Translations under genes and position numbers: made by a program
Assembly: GCA_964472605.1 (NCBI GenBank)
Contig: CAYYLG010000003.1
Span: 1 to 47,088 of the forward strand
Length of the DNA: 47,088 nt
Direction: 5' to 3'
Source of the DNA: JANNXY01 sp964472605
GTDB taxonomy: Bacteria > Patescibacteriota > Minisyncoccia > Phycocordibacterales > CAIZIN01
Part shown: positions 15,023-23,504 of the stretch, piece by piece
Layout of the letters: each line of letters begins with the position of its first letter
Position numbering within the stretch: the stretch's first letter is position 1
Notes under the pieces: generated by a model
The model's input: the letters and a program-made list of their open reading frames with translations, nothing else
Databases searched by the model: none
Told to the model about the DNA's origin: nothing

Positions 15023-16950
15023 TTATTTAATCAGTTTCTCCAATCGTTTTATATCTTCCTCGATAGACCTGAGTCCAGACTCAAAGAATGATGGGTCTCT
15101 AACATCTATACCAATATTTTTAAATATAGTTTCAGGTGAGGTACTACCGCCAGCCTTTAAAAACTCCTCTATCTTCAGCAAGAATTTTCTATCTTTTTTA
15201 TACTCTGCATAAAGTGCTTTGGAAATTATCTGTCCGAATGCGTATGAGTAAACATAAAAGAAATTACGAATATGTGACCAGTTCACAAAGAAGTATCCAT
15301 CATTTTCCTGCATTTTGAATACTGGTCCTAGGTATGCAGACATATGTTTATTCATAAGTTTGGCAATTTCCTCCTTTGACACAGCGCCCTCTGTACGAAT
15401 CTTCTTATGCAATTCATATTCAAAGTTAAAACATGCTATTTGTCTAAAGATTGTAGAAACATCATCGTTGATTTGATTGTGAAGCGCAATAATTTTTTCC
15501 TTTTCACTCAAAGTCTCAAACAATTCATCAAAGACGAAATTTTCAAACAATGTTGAAGCAACTTCTGCAACAGAGATAGTGTAATCCTGATATATTGGTG
15601 ATTGAGATTTAGATAATTCACTATGGAATGCGTGACCGAATTCATGTGCGATAGTTGATACAGCTCTTAGATCATCGGTATGGTTCAGGAGCACTAATGT
15701 TGGGGTATGCAAATTGTGACTACAGTACGCACCACCTGTTTTACCCTTCCTTGGATAGACATCTACCTGACCATTCTTTAGAAAAGACTTAAACATTTCC
15801 ACATATTTAGAATCAACTTTTGCAAAGGCATTTGAAACCAAATTAATAGATGTTTCAAGATCAAATTTCTTATTAATCTTGCCTGCACTTGCACTACGAT
15901 CAGCATAAGTAAGTTTTTTATCTTTTAGAATCTTGGCTTTAACCCTAAAGAATCTCTGACTTATAGTGAAAAATTTGGTAACAGTCTCAACAAGATTCCT
16001 TACTACCTCTGGATCATTCTGATACCTGAGAACCGTAGATTCATATGGCTCTTTGAACCCACGAAGCTCGTCACGAATCTTTTTATCTGTATAGACTGCG
16101 TTTATCTCGGCTTCAGCAAAATCACTTACTTCTCTCATTTTTGCTACAGCTTTGTTGTGCAAATCTCTCCTATCTTTAGTTCCTAGTCCGGGTATGATAC
16201 CCAAAGCTTCTTGAAGCGGAATCTCTTTGCCTTTATGTTTCAGGACTTGTTTGGAAAGCAATTTATCGAAACCATCGATCCACATATTTCTAGAAGTTTG
16301 AGATGTGATGTTAAGAATCTTTTCCTCTGCCTCACTTAAGTCATACTTTGCTGTATCGAAAATTGTTTTAAGAAAATAATGATAATGCGAGAGTGACTTA
16401 TCATTTAAAAACTCAAATTGCTTCTCCTTTGTGATTTTCCCGATTTTAAGACCGAAGAATATAATCTGATTGGCTGAGTTCGTGTACCTAGCAATAAGTT
16501 TATTGAGCTGTGCTTCAGCGTATGAATTAGAAGAATTTATATCCTTCAAATAGTTAAAATACATAAGTGGCTTGTTGGTCGCATTTTCTTCCAATTTTTC
16601 ATAATCGTTTAGTGCATTAAGAAGCGCCCCTGAATCGGTCAAATATTTGTCTGTATCTTTATATTTATTAGCAAAATCCGTATAAGCCTTCTCAGCCTTT
16701 AAAACATCCTGTTCAATCTGAGNNNNNNNNNNNNNNNNNNNNNNNNNNNNNNNNNNNNNNNNNNNNNNNNNNNNNNNNNNNNNNNNNNNNNNNNNNNNNN
16801 NNNNNNNNNNNNNNNNNNNNNNTTAGCAAAATCCGTATAAGCCTTCTCAGCCTTTAAAACATCCTGTTCAATCTGAGGATCCTTCTCATTTTTATAAAAC
16901 AATTTAAAATTCCACTCAGTCTTATATACAGCTTTTTTAGTATTTTTCAT
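15023..16950 (-). CDS. pepF: Oligoendopeptidase F (M3 family), split only by a false gap
   Basis: Zinc endopeptidase that degrades short peptides in the cytoplasm. The active site is AHEFGHAFHSELS (HExxH plus the downstream Glu), followed by the M3 region EVASTLFENFVFDELF. The gene is interrupted by 100 Ns (16723-16822), but the last 55 nt before the gap (16668-16722) are repeated exactly after it (16823-16877). Removing Ns plus one repeat copy (155 nt) leaves 1773 nt, an intact 590-residue frame (MKNTKKAVYKTEWNF... YTDFANKYKDTDKYLTDSGA...), normal for PepF. Its ATG overlaps the UDG stop by one nt. Confidence 0.95.
16668..16722. repeat. 55-nt contig-end overlap, left copy (in pepF)
   Basis: This 55-nt segment, starting TTAGCAAAATCC and ending CAATCTGAG, is identical to 16823-16877 on the other side of the gap. 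It is an unmerged overlap of two contigs, not a biological repeat: collapsing it restores the pepF frame. Confidence 0.95.
16723..16822. other. Assembly gap (100 Ns) in pepF, artefactual
   Basis: A placeholder run between two copies of the same 55 nt. The true gap size is negative; no sequence appears to be missing. Confidence 0.93.
16823..16877. repeat. 55-nt contig-end overlap, right copy (in pepF)
   Basis: Identical to 16668-16722; see that entry. One copy should be removed together with the Ns. Confidence 0.95.
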
Positions 16951-17546
16951 TACCTAGTTTTAGCAAATTTCTTCAAAATTTCAAAATCAGACTTTAGTGT
17001 TTCTTTTAGCTTTTGGTTATAGATAGATGCGGCCGGGTGATACAAAGGAATAATATTTACTTTACCCCAAGCCGGATTTGCCTTAAAAAGCTTGCCGTGT
17101 GCAGATGAGATTATTTCTAATTTATCCTCTAAGCCAAATTTACGCATTATGTAATCCATTGAATACCTACCTAGCGTAGCAATAACTTTGGGCTTAATTA
17201 TTTCCAGCTCTCGATCTAGATATGGTCCATACATTTTTATTTCCTCTGGACTTGGATCACGATTCTCTGGCGGACGATCCTTTACTATATTTGTAATGTA
17301 AACATCTTCCCTTTTAATACCAACGGAGCCTAGCAATTCATCAAGTATTTGACCAGCTCTACCACAAAAAGGTTTACCGGTCTTTGCCTCATTTTTCCCT
17401 GGAGCTTCGCCTATAAATACAATACTAGCCTTCTGATTGCCGTAGCCTATAACCGGCAAATAGTCATTTTCATTACGATATTTATAGAGTGGCAGTTTTG
17501 TATTTCTAAACAGATCATTTCTTATACTATCTATAGAATTCAGCAT
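16950..17546 (-). CDS. Family-4-type uracil-DNA glycosylase without Fe-S cysteines
   Basis: Removes uracil from DNA at the start of base-excision repair. The 198 residues contain family-4 motif A GEAPGKNEAKTGKPFCGRAG (46-65), YITNIVKDRPPENRDPSPEEI and the C-terminal IPLYHPAAS. Classical family-4 enzymes hold a 4Fe-4S cluster with four cysteines: a CxxC near the N-terminus, one in K-C-RPP and one in the EI..C.PYL segment. Here these are absent, D90 and Y106, and the only cysteine is C61 in motif A. The enzyme thus seems to have lost the cluster while keeping the catalytic motifs. It overlaps pepF by one nt. Confidence 0.88.
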   Translation of the reverse strand: MLNSIDSIRNDLFRNTKLPLYKYRNENDYLPVIGYGNQKASIVFIGEAPGKNEAKTGKPFCGRAGQILDELLGSVGIKREDVYITNIVKDRPPENRDPSPEEIKMYGPYLDRELEIIKPKVIATLGRYSMDYIMRKFGLEDKLEIISSAHGKLFKANPAWGKVNIIPLYHPAASIYNQKLKETLKSDFEILKKFAKTR

Positions 17547-17550
17547 ATGA

Positions 17551-17580
17551 TTGATTATATCAATTTTTAATGTATATTAT
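17551..17580 (+). promoter_or_regulatory. Promoter for the 17588 gene (near-leaderless)
   Basis: -35 TTGATT (17551-17556) and -10 TATATT (17573-17578, 16-nt spacer) or TATTAT (17575-17580, 18-nt spacer). The ATG at 17588 lies 7-9 nt downstream, so the in-frame ATG at 17570 would lie upstream of the transcription start. Confidence 0.5.
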
Positions 17581-17587
17581 ACATCAG

Positions 17588-18106
17588 ATGAACTCCAGAA
17601 GAAAATTTCTTGATGACCACTATTGCCCGAAAAGACACTTACCAGAACTTGAGCGCTGCATTGATTTTAGCCAGGTGGCAAAAATTGCCTTAGATGTTAT
17701 CCATGGAATGAGGGTAAAATATCCCGGTGAGGTATTTCATCAAGTGTGTGGACCAATAACAACAGGTCCAGGAACAGTTGATGACAAACTAGGGCGATTC
17801 GAAAGAGCTATAAAACTGTTACGATCGAGGCAAAAAGTTGTGTTCAACCAACTGCCAACCGAGGTTGCACTAGGAAGACTCTGGCATGAATGGCAAGCCA
17901 AACAAGAAAGAAAATCTGACAATTATTGCTGGGAACTTCTACATGAGGTATATCGGCCAATATTTGAATCAGGTTTTATTGATTGTTTGGTCTTTATGCC
18001 GAATTGGTATCAATCTACAGGGACCAAATGGGAACATAGCGAGGCAAAAAGACTTGGCATAAGCATTGCTTATTTACCAGATGATTGGGAGAAATACATA
18101 CCTTAA
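17588..18106 (+). CDS. Nucleoside 2-deoxyribosyltransferase-like protein (DUF4406-like)
   Basis: 172 residues from the ATG at 17588. The C-terminal FIDCLVFMPNWYQSTGTKWEHSEAKRLGI resembles the W..S.GA..E...A..LGI signature of the deoxyribosyltransferase/DUF4406 superfamily, and QVCGPITTGPG followed by RFERAIKLL matches the N-terminal GPI....N...F..A pattern. Homologues act on nucleosides or nucleotides, but substrate and activity are unproven here. An in-frame ATG at 17570 is ignored because it lies within the -10 region. Orphan plus-strand gene, divergent from the UDG gene. Confidence 0.55.
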   Translation: MNSRRKFLDDHYCPKRHLPELERCIDFSQVAKIALDVIHGMRVKYPGEVFHQVCGPITTGPGTVDDKLGRFERAIKLLRSRQKVVFNQLPTEVALGRLWHEWQAKQERKSDNYCWELLHEVYRPIFESGFIDCLVFMPNWYQSTGTKWEHSEAKRLGISIAYLPDDWEKYIP

Positions 18107-18116
18107 TTCTGGCTTT

Positions 18117-18557
18117 TTATTTTAGTTTGTAGAAAAGTTTAATGCACTCATCCTCGCCAGGAATTAAATTATATTTTAGTGCTTCATCTGGTTTTACCCA
18201 TTTCCAATTCTTGTGTTCATTTGAACTTAAAATAATATTAAATTTTCTTCTAATAGTAAGAGAAAATATATGATAGATAAAGTCAAAATTAGGGTATCTA
18301 ACAAACAGCCTATAATGATACTTAAGGTCGGTTTTTTCTACTGACAAACCAACCTCTTCGAAAAGTTCTCTCTCCATGGCCAGATTACAATTCTCACCAG
18401 CATCGATCTTTCCTGATGGCCTGCCCCATGTACCTCCCTGGGGCTTATGATCCTGTCTGTGTAATAATAAAATCTTACCATTTAACTCAATAAAACAACT
18501 AACTACTTCCATTTTGGGATTAAAATCCTCAGGTCTTTTTAGATAAACTAACTTCAT
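18117..18557 (-). CDS. Nudix hydrolase
   Basis: 146 residues. The Nudix box is complete: G49 KIDAG E55, seven residues, then R63 ELFEEVGL, fitting Gx5Ex7REUxEExGU. The preceding WGRPSGK and LLLHRQDHKPQGG are typical of the fold. Members hydrolyse nucleoside diphosphates linked to another moiety, often cleaning oxidised or surplus nucleotides. The start at 18557 overlaps the alkyltransferase gene by 29 nt; an internal Met (18512) would avoid the overlap, but the extra N-terminal residues resemble those of related Nudix proteins. Confidence 0.9.
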   Translation of the reverse strand: MKLVYLKRPEDFNPKMEVVSCFIELNGKILLLHRQDHKPQGGTWGRPSGKIDAGENCNLAMERELFEEVGLSVEKTDLKYHYRLFVRYPNFDFIYHIFSLTIRRKFNIILSSNEHKNWKWVKPDEALKYNLIPGEDECIKLFYKLK

Positions 18558-18795
18558 GCTTAAGTATAGATTCTTTACTTACAGCTCGCAAGCCATTATA
18601 TCCTCCAAGCTTCCCATCAGACCTTATCACCCTATGACATGGAATGGTCTTATCTTTATTTTTAGACATAATCATCCCGACTGCTCTTGAGGCCTTTTCA
18701 TTACCAGCCTTCCTTGCAACTGCCTTATAGCTCAATGTTTTACTACTAGGAATCTTCTTTACAACCTCTAAAACTTTTTCCTTAAAAGATTTCAT
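18529..18795 (-). CDS. Methylated-DNA-protein cysteine methyltransferase, single domain
   Basis: 88 residues: only the DNA-binding/active-site domain of the Ogt/MGMT family. It has the helix-turn-helix part YKAVARKAGNEKASRAVGMIMSKN, the active site IPCHRVIRSDG with acceptor C53, and LGGYNGL. Having PCHR rather than PWHR, it is a true alkyl acceptor candidate rather than an alkyltransferase-like (ATL) protein. It repairs O6-alkylguanine by self-alkylation. Its start codon abuts the stop of the ATP-cone nuclease gene (TAGATG), and it overlaps the Nudix gene by 29 nt, so the three form one operon. Confidence 0.88.
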   Translation of the reverse strand: MKSFKEKVLEVVKKIPSSKTLSYKAVARKAGNEKASRAVGMIMSKNKDKTIPCHRVIRSDGKLGGYNGLRAVSKESILKHEVSLSKKT

Positions 18796-19632
18796 CTATA
18801 AACCACAGATACTCTCTGCATCTGCAATAATTTCAGTTTTCTTTTTTGCAAGAGACGGCATCATATCAAATATTCCAGGACTATTTATAAATGTCTCACA
18901 ATCAACAATTTTCTGACCGATTATAAACTGCTTCTCTGTTTGATCAAGTGATGGTAAACATGTAACTGGGTGAATACCTGTTTCATTTATAAGATCATGT
19001 AAACTTCCTTTAGCTGGGTAGTTCCAACCAATCATATTAACACCAGCACAGTTTCCATACTCAATTGCTTTTTGTGTAAATTTTGTATTTGTTATAAGCA
19101 TGCCATCTGTCATTTGCCTTTCTGCATCTGGGGTTACAACTTTTGCAGTTTTTAAATCATCAAAACGAGATTTAATATACAAAGCAACTTTTAGGTCAGA
19201 CTTTGCACCAAGATCACTGTGGAATTTCACTTCACCTAACAGTAACTCCTTCTGATTCCATGCGACAATATCTACTTCATGATCAACACATTTACCTTGC
19301 ACCATTGATCCTGTTTCTACTGCATAACCCTTCTTACGTAAAATCGCTGCAATGAACTGCTCGAAAGGAAAACCAGTCGGTCCAAGTTCGGTTATTGATC
19401 TACGTAATGAGTATCTAAGTGCTGGAGCCTTGCCCTCCTTTTCATGCAAGAGTTTAAAAGCCTTTTTATAAATAGCATTTGTTGTTACAGGTTCAACAAT
19501 CCAATCTGTAATCTCCTTTGCTACTTCTTCTGCCGTTATAACCGAAGCTCCCGCTTTTTCAAGCGAGAGTTTCAATTTCATTGGATCAAATGGTTCTGTA
19601 GATCCGTCAGTTTTTGTAATCAAATGTTCCAT
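18796..19632 (-). CDS. ATP-cone domain fused to a PD-(D/E)xK (Mrr-like) nuclease
   Basis: 278 residues. Residues 1-85 form an ATP-cone (TKTDGSTEPFDPMKLKLSLEKAG, then ALRYSLRRSI), the nucleotide-sensing module known from ribonucleotide reductases and NrdR. Residues 86-200 look like a restriction-endonuclease-like domain: FEQFIAAILRKKGYAVETG, then D121 in HEVDIVAW and E134-V-K136 in LLLGEVKFHSD give the D..ExK catalytic pattern. The C-terminus is unassigned. DNA cleavage controlled by ATP/dATP is a plausible inference. It lies at the head of a repair-flavoured operon with the alkyltransferase and Nudix genes. Confidence 0.78.
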   Translation of the reverse strand: MEHLITKTDGSTEPFDPMKLKLSLEKAGASVITAEEVAKEITDWIVEPVTTNAIYKKAFKLLHEKEGKAPALRYSLRRSITELGPTGFPFEQFIAAILRKKGYAVETGSMVQGKCVDHEVDIVAWNQKELLLGEVKFHSDLGAKSDLKVALYIKSRFDDLKTAKVVTPDAERQMTDGMLITNTKFTQKAIEYGNCAGVNMIGWNYPAKGSLHDLINETGIHPVTCLPSLDQTEKQFIIGQKIVDCETFINSPGIFDMMPSLAKKKTEIIADAESICGL

Positions 19633-19641
19633 TAATTTATA

Positions 19642-20106
19642 TTATCCTTTTACATTAATTTGAAACCCATCAATATCCATACCAACAGGAACCTCAAATA
19701 TGTTTAATTGTAATTCTTTACCATTGAGTACGCCCTTCAAATTAAATGTACTTTCTGCTGAAATTTCTGTACGGAATACTTTTGTACTTACTACTTCAGC
19801 ACAAAATTCCTCGTTGTTTACTGATGTACTAAGTGTTAGAAGCCCTTCTGTGTTTGAAGTTTTAGAAATATTTGATTCGAGCTTATAACATGCATTTGGT
19901 AAATCAACAGAACCTACATAAATATGCTTACCATCCTTATACTGATGTTTTACGTCTATCTGAGATACATAATAATCATTTCCAGAAACCTTTGGTGCGG
20001 GAGCCTTAGAACCACTGCCACCAATTAGATAATAAATACCAAAACCAAGAGCAACCAAAATAATTATTGTGACAACAAAATTAACAACCTTTTTAGATGT
20101 TTCCAT
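19642..20106 (-). CDS. Small membrane-anchored extracytoplasmic protein, unknown
   Basis: 154 residues. One N-terminal membrane helix (about 8-28, VVNFVVTIIILVALGFGIYYLI) is followed by a Gly/Ser/Ala/Pro linker and a roughly 115-residue beta-rich outer domain with two cysteines (LPNACYKLES and NNEEFCAEVV) that could form a disulphide. No known motif. It lies 9 nt upstream of the ATP-cone nuclease gene. Function unknown. Confidence 0.75.
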   Translation of the reverse strand: METSKKVVNFVVTIIILVALGFGIYYLIGGSGSKAPAPKVSGNDYYVSQIDVKHQYKDGKHIYVGSVDLPNACYKLESNISKTSNTEGLLTLSTSVNNEEFCAEVVSTKVFRTEISAESTFNLKGVLNGKELQLNIFEVPVGMDIDGFQINVKG

Positions 20107-20151
20107 ATTATAGGCTTAATATTAAGCCTATAAATTATAGCATGAATTAAA

Positions 20152-21204
20152 TTAGGATATAATTCCACCACCTAAGCACAAATCTCCAGAGTACAGGACA
20201 CAAGATTGCCCTTTAGACAATACTTCGGATAAACCAGTTGTTTGGATTAAATAGTATTCACTTGCCCTGGAAATTGTACTAACTTCAATTTCTTTACCAT
20301 GATATCTATACGCTAATACCTTTTTAATTTCATTATTACTCCAGATTTCTTCATTTATAATATTCACATTATTGATTGTGATCTCATTTTTTACGGCATT
20401 ATTTTGAGAAATATTATTCGAAACTGTAATTGTGTTTTTTGTTATATCCTTAGAAATTATATATAACCTATGATCATCCGTTGTCTTTTTAGTGATAGTA
20501 AAACCATGTCTCTCACCCAGTGCATAAAGCATTGCTCCGTCGTGTGATCCAACAATTTCACCATTTTCATTTAGAACATTCCCAGGTTCAACATCTATAC
20601 ATTCTTTAAGAAAATCTTTTACATCGAGTTTACCTAAAAAACATAATCCCTGACTATCCTTCTTTGTAGCTGTAAATAATTTATTCCTCTCAGCAATTTT
20701 CCTCACTTCGTCTTTCTTCATTCCCCCTATTGGAAAAATCGTTTTCTCTAATTTATCCTTTGGCACAGCCCAAAGGAAATAGCTTTGATCTTTGTCTTGA
20801 TCAATTCCTTTTTTCAAAATCCCATTTTCAACCTGAGCGTAATGTCCAGTTGCTACAAAGTCTGCACCATTTTTTATAGCAAAATCATAGAAAATTCCAA
20901 ACTTCACATATTTGTTACACATCACATCTGGATTAGGCACGAATCCCTTACTGTATGAATCAATCATATAATCAACCACCCATTTTTTATAAGCTAGGGC
21001 ACCATCACATTCTAGATAAGGTATACCGAGTTCAGCACAAACACGCATCGCACTGTGTCTATCCTCCTTAACAGAGCACTCTAGAAACGGTGGTTGCCAT
21101 CCACGGATAAAAACTCCGGTTACGTCATAACCGGCTTTCTTGAGTAATAGGGCACTCACCGACGAATCTACTCCTCCAGATATTCCTACATAGACCTTTT
21201 TCAT
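20152..21204 (-). CDS. mnmA: tRNA-specific 2-thiouridylase
   Basis: Makes 2-thiouridine at wobble position 34 of tRNAs for Glu, Gln and Lys, using ATP and a sulphur relay. Of 350 residues the N-terminal PP-loop is GISGGVDSSVSALLLKKAGY, the first catalytic cysteine lies in NPDVMCNKYVKFG and the second in DSQGLCFLGKLDVKDFL, and HYAQVENG and GQDKDQSYFLW-type segments are present. Length is normal. The upstream GAGG sits only two nt before the ATG, so it is a doubtful Shine-Dalgarno sequence. Confidence 0.96.
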   Translation of the reverse strand: MKKVYVGISGGVDSSVSALLLKKAGYDVTGVFIRGWQPPFLECSVKEDRHSAMRVCAELGIPYLECDGALAYKKWVVDYMIDSYSKGFVPNPDVMCNKYVKFGIFYDFAIKNGADFVATGHYAQVENGILKKGIDQDKDQSYFLWAVPKDKLEKTIFPIGGMKKDEVRKIAERNKLFTATKKDSQGLCFLGKLDVKDFLKECIDVEPGNVLNENGEIVGSHDGAMLYALGERHGFTITKKTTDDHRLYIISKDITKNTITVSNNISQNNAVKNEITINNVNIINEEIWSNNEIKKVLAYRYHGKEIEVSTISRASEYYLIQTTGLSEVLSKGQSCVLYSGDLCLGGGIIS

Positions 21205-21222
21205 ATCCTCACGCTAACCTGT

Positions 21223-22179
21223 TTATTTATTTTGGTCAAGATATTTTGCTTTTAGAGCCAAGTGTTCTGAATAGGTTTTTGCATAATACATTTCACCATC
21301 CTTACCAGTTAAGAAATAGAAGTAAGGAGTATCTATGGGTGTCACTGTTGCTGATATTGCAAGTAATCCTGGATTAGTTATTGGCGTTGGTGGCAAACCT
21401 TTATACCTATACGTGTTATAAGGAGAATCAATTCTCAAATCATCCTTAGTTAAATCTTCTGTTGTTTTACCATTTATATATCTGAAACTAGAATCAACCT
21501 GGAGTGGCATACCAAGCTTAAGCCTCTTCCATAAAATACCCGCCACGATCCTCCTTGATTTTTCATCATTCGCTTCCTCCTCTACAATTGATGCCATATT
21601 TACAATATCTCTAAGTGGCTTATTGAAAGCAACGATTTGTTGATCAATTTCCTTGATTCTTTTATCAAATGTCTCGGTCATCAATTTGATAATTTCATCT
21701 GGTTTTGATGTTGGCATAAGTAGATATGTATCTGGAAATAAGTACCCCTCACTACTTGATGCTTGATTGATAAAATCCTGAGAATTAAAATTGATTAGCT
21801 TATCTTGTAATATTTCTGCCATTTCCTTGCTTGATAGACCTTCTGGTAAAGTTATCTTCCTTGGTGCAAATCCATATTCACCGTGGGTAAGTCTCCAGGC
21901 AACTCTCCAAACACTTTGTGGTTTTTCAAATAAATAATCTCCAGCTTTAACTTTTTTCTCACCACCAAATATTTTTATCATTGTATGTAAAAGTAAGGTT
22001 GATCGAACAATATTCTGTTCACCAAATTTATATGTAGCCTGAATTGATGAAGACTTATCTTTTATAGAGACCACAGTGTCTTGAACAAAATTCCACGGGG
22101 GTAAAACAGCATAAATCACTAACGACAAAATTGCTAAACCGGACACTATGTATGTTCGATATTTTTGGGAGAAATGCAT
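21223..22179 (-). CDS. mltG: Endolytic murein transglycosylase (first copy)
   Basis: Cleaves nascent peptidoglycan strands at the membrane. 318 residues: N-terminal membrane helix (about 8-28), a LysM-like part (KAGDYLFEKPQSVWRVAWRL then LPEGLSSKEMAEIL), then the YceG catalytic domain with NMASIVEEEANDEKSRRIVAGILWKRL (catalytic Glu in SIVEEEA) and SPYNTYRYKGLPPTPITNPG. A second paralogue lies at 34582-35427. It sits 5 nt downstream of the 22185-23480 gene. Confidence 0.94.
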   Translation of the reverse strand: MHFSQKYRTYIVSGLAILSLVIYAVLPPWNFVQDTVVSIKDKSSSIQATYKFGEQNIVRSTLLLHTMIKIFGGEKKVKAGDYLFEKPQSVWRVAWRLTHGEYGFAPRKITLPEGLSSKEMAEILQDKLINFNSQDFINQASSSEGYLFPDTYLLMPTSKPDEIIKLMTETFDKRIKEIDQQIVAFNKPLRDIVNMASIVEEEANDEKSRRIVAGILWKRLKLGMPLQVDSSFRYINGKTTEDLTKDDLRIDSPYNTYRYKGLPPTPITNPGLLAISATVTPIDTPYFYFLTGKDGEMYYAKTYSEHLALKAKYLDQNK

Positions 22180-22184
22180 AATAC

Positions 22185-23480
22185 TTATATTGGCAGGTTT
22201 GCTGGTGGTTCTGACTTCTTTGAGCCAATACGCTCAAATGTAGGAGTACCAACAACCTTTCCTGGGAAGTGGAAGATAGTAGCAAGCTCCTCTGTATTTA
22301 ATATCATTGGTTTTTCCTTATATGGCTCAAAGAAATATCCTCTAGCCTTATATGCAGTTATAAGATCAGTTCTTTTCTTTATAATTCCAGTACCAAAGAA
22401 ATCCTGCCATGGATAATCGATAGATGTTACATTCTTTGGCTTAAAACCATTTAAATTTGAACTTCCAAATTGCTTGAACACAGATAGAAGTGCTGGACCA
22501 TTCATACCGTCAAAAAATTCATTCTCTGCAAGATACAAACATCTGATACCTACCTCAAAACCTGGTTTACTAACACTTCTTCCTAGTGCTTCTATTTGCT
22601 CTATTTGTGATTTTACATAATTAGGAAAACCAGGTGACTCCTTTCCATCTGGGCCCTTAATCATTGGGGTAGCCTTCTTTTTTATTTCTTCAATCTGCTT
22701 TTGGGCTTCTGTCTTCCATGCCTCATGACCTTTCCAAAGCTCCTTCCATGCTTCATTAAAATTATCTGAGACTAGTTTGTCCTTAAACTTTTTCCATCTA
22801 TCTGAAAAAGGAATCGGATCATCCTCCTTCTTTCCACGACAAATTATCTGTATCCACATTTGTTGTTTCTGATCCACAGAACCAAGGAGCTCGACTATTG
22901 GGGTAATCGGATCAACCTTCACATCCTCCTCAGTCAACTTGTCATCACCAATACCATAATCTCTATATGTTTTAATCGGAAAAGGATCTGCTTTACCTAA
23001 ACTAAATTCACATCCCCATAACCCGTTCCTTTCCGGATCGAAGTTCCAATTTTTTGTGTAATCTTTTACCTCAGTAACCTCAATACCCGGATACTGCGCA
23101 TATATTTGAGTCTCAATAAATTTCTTCCACTGCTTCCATGTCCAAATATAAAAATGTACCGTTCCCTCAATAGACACCATCTCAAGTGAGAACTGAGGTC
23201 TAGTCTTTCCTAGAAAATTCCTATCGTACCAAGTTCCCTCACCACCAGTTTGATTGATGTTTAATAGGAAAACTTCCATTGATGATGGTGTCTTCAAAAC
23301 CTCCTTTGGTAAAACGATTTCTAACAAGACTGGAGTTTGTTTATTCCAAAATATTTGCCTTCGCATATCTACCCACGCCTCGAAAAATAGATTCCAGAAA
23401 ACTATTGGCAAACCAATAGTTAAAGCAAAGAAAATGAAATCAAGTATTTGAGGTATGTAATCTACAAGCGACGAACTCAT
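22185..23480 (-). CDS. Membrane-anchored conserved protein of unknown function
   Basis: 431 residues. One N-terminal membrane helix (about 12-35, ILDFIFFALTIGLPIVFWNLFF) precedes a large soluble domain with VLLEIVLPKEVLKTPSSMEVFL, a pattern I associate with uncharacterised CPR proteins often found beside conjugation or type-IV-secretion ATPases. Later segments include a basic helical insert (about 240-300) and GPALLSVFKQFGSSNLNGFKP. No catalytic motif recognised. An extended -10 box lies 7 nt before the ATG, suggesting a leaderless message that continues into mltG. Confidence 0.65.
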   Translation of the reverse strand: MSSSLVDYIPQILDFIFFALTIGLPIVFWNLFFEAWVDMRRQIFWNKQTPVLLEIVLPKEVLKTPSSMEVFLLNINQTGGEGTWYDRNFLGKTRPQFSLEMVSIEGTVHFYIWTWKQWKKFIETQIYAQYPGIEVTEVKDYTKNWNFDPERNGLWGCEFSLGKADPFPIKTYRDYGIGDDKLTEEDVKVDPITPIVELLGSVDQKQQMWIQIICRGKKEDDPIPFSDRWKKFKDKLVSDNFNEAWKELWKGHEAWKTEAQKQIEEIKKKATPMIKGPDGKESPGFPNYVKSQIEQIEALGRSVSKPGFEVGIRCLYLAENEFFDGMNGPALLSVFKQFGSSNLNGFKPKNVTSIDYPWQDFFGTGIIKKRTDLITAYKARGYFFEPYKEKPMILNTEELATIFHFPGKVVGTPTFERIGSKKSEPPANLPI

Positions 23481-23487
23481 GCTAGAT

Positions 23488-23493
23488 ATTCTA
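23488..23493 (-). promoter_or_regulatory. Extended -10 box for the 22185-23480 gene (leaderless start)
   Basis: Minus strand TGC-TAGAAT, with TAGAAT at 23488-23493 ending 7 nt before the ATG at 23480. It lies in the short gap after the sigma-like gene (stop at 23505). No good -35 box. Confidence 0.45.
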
Positions 23494-23504
23494 GCACAAA
23501 AGTA

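Noticed and set aside
16723..16822. pepF as a pseudogene or split gene
   Set aside because: The interruption is an unmerged contig overlap; the joined frame is intact.
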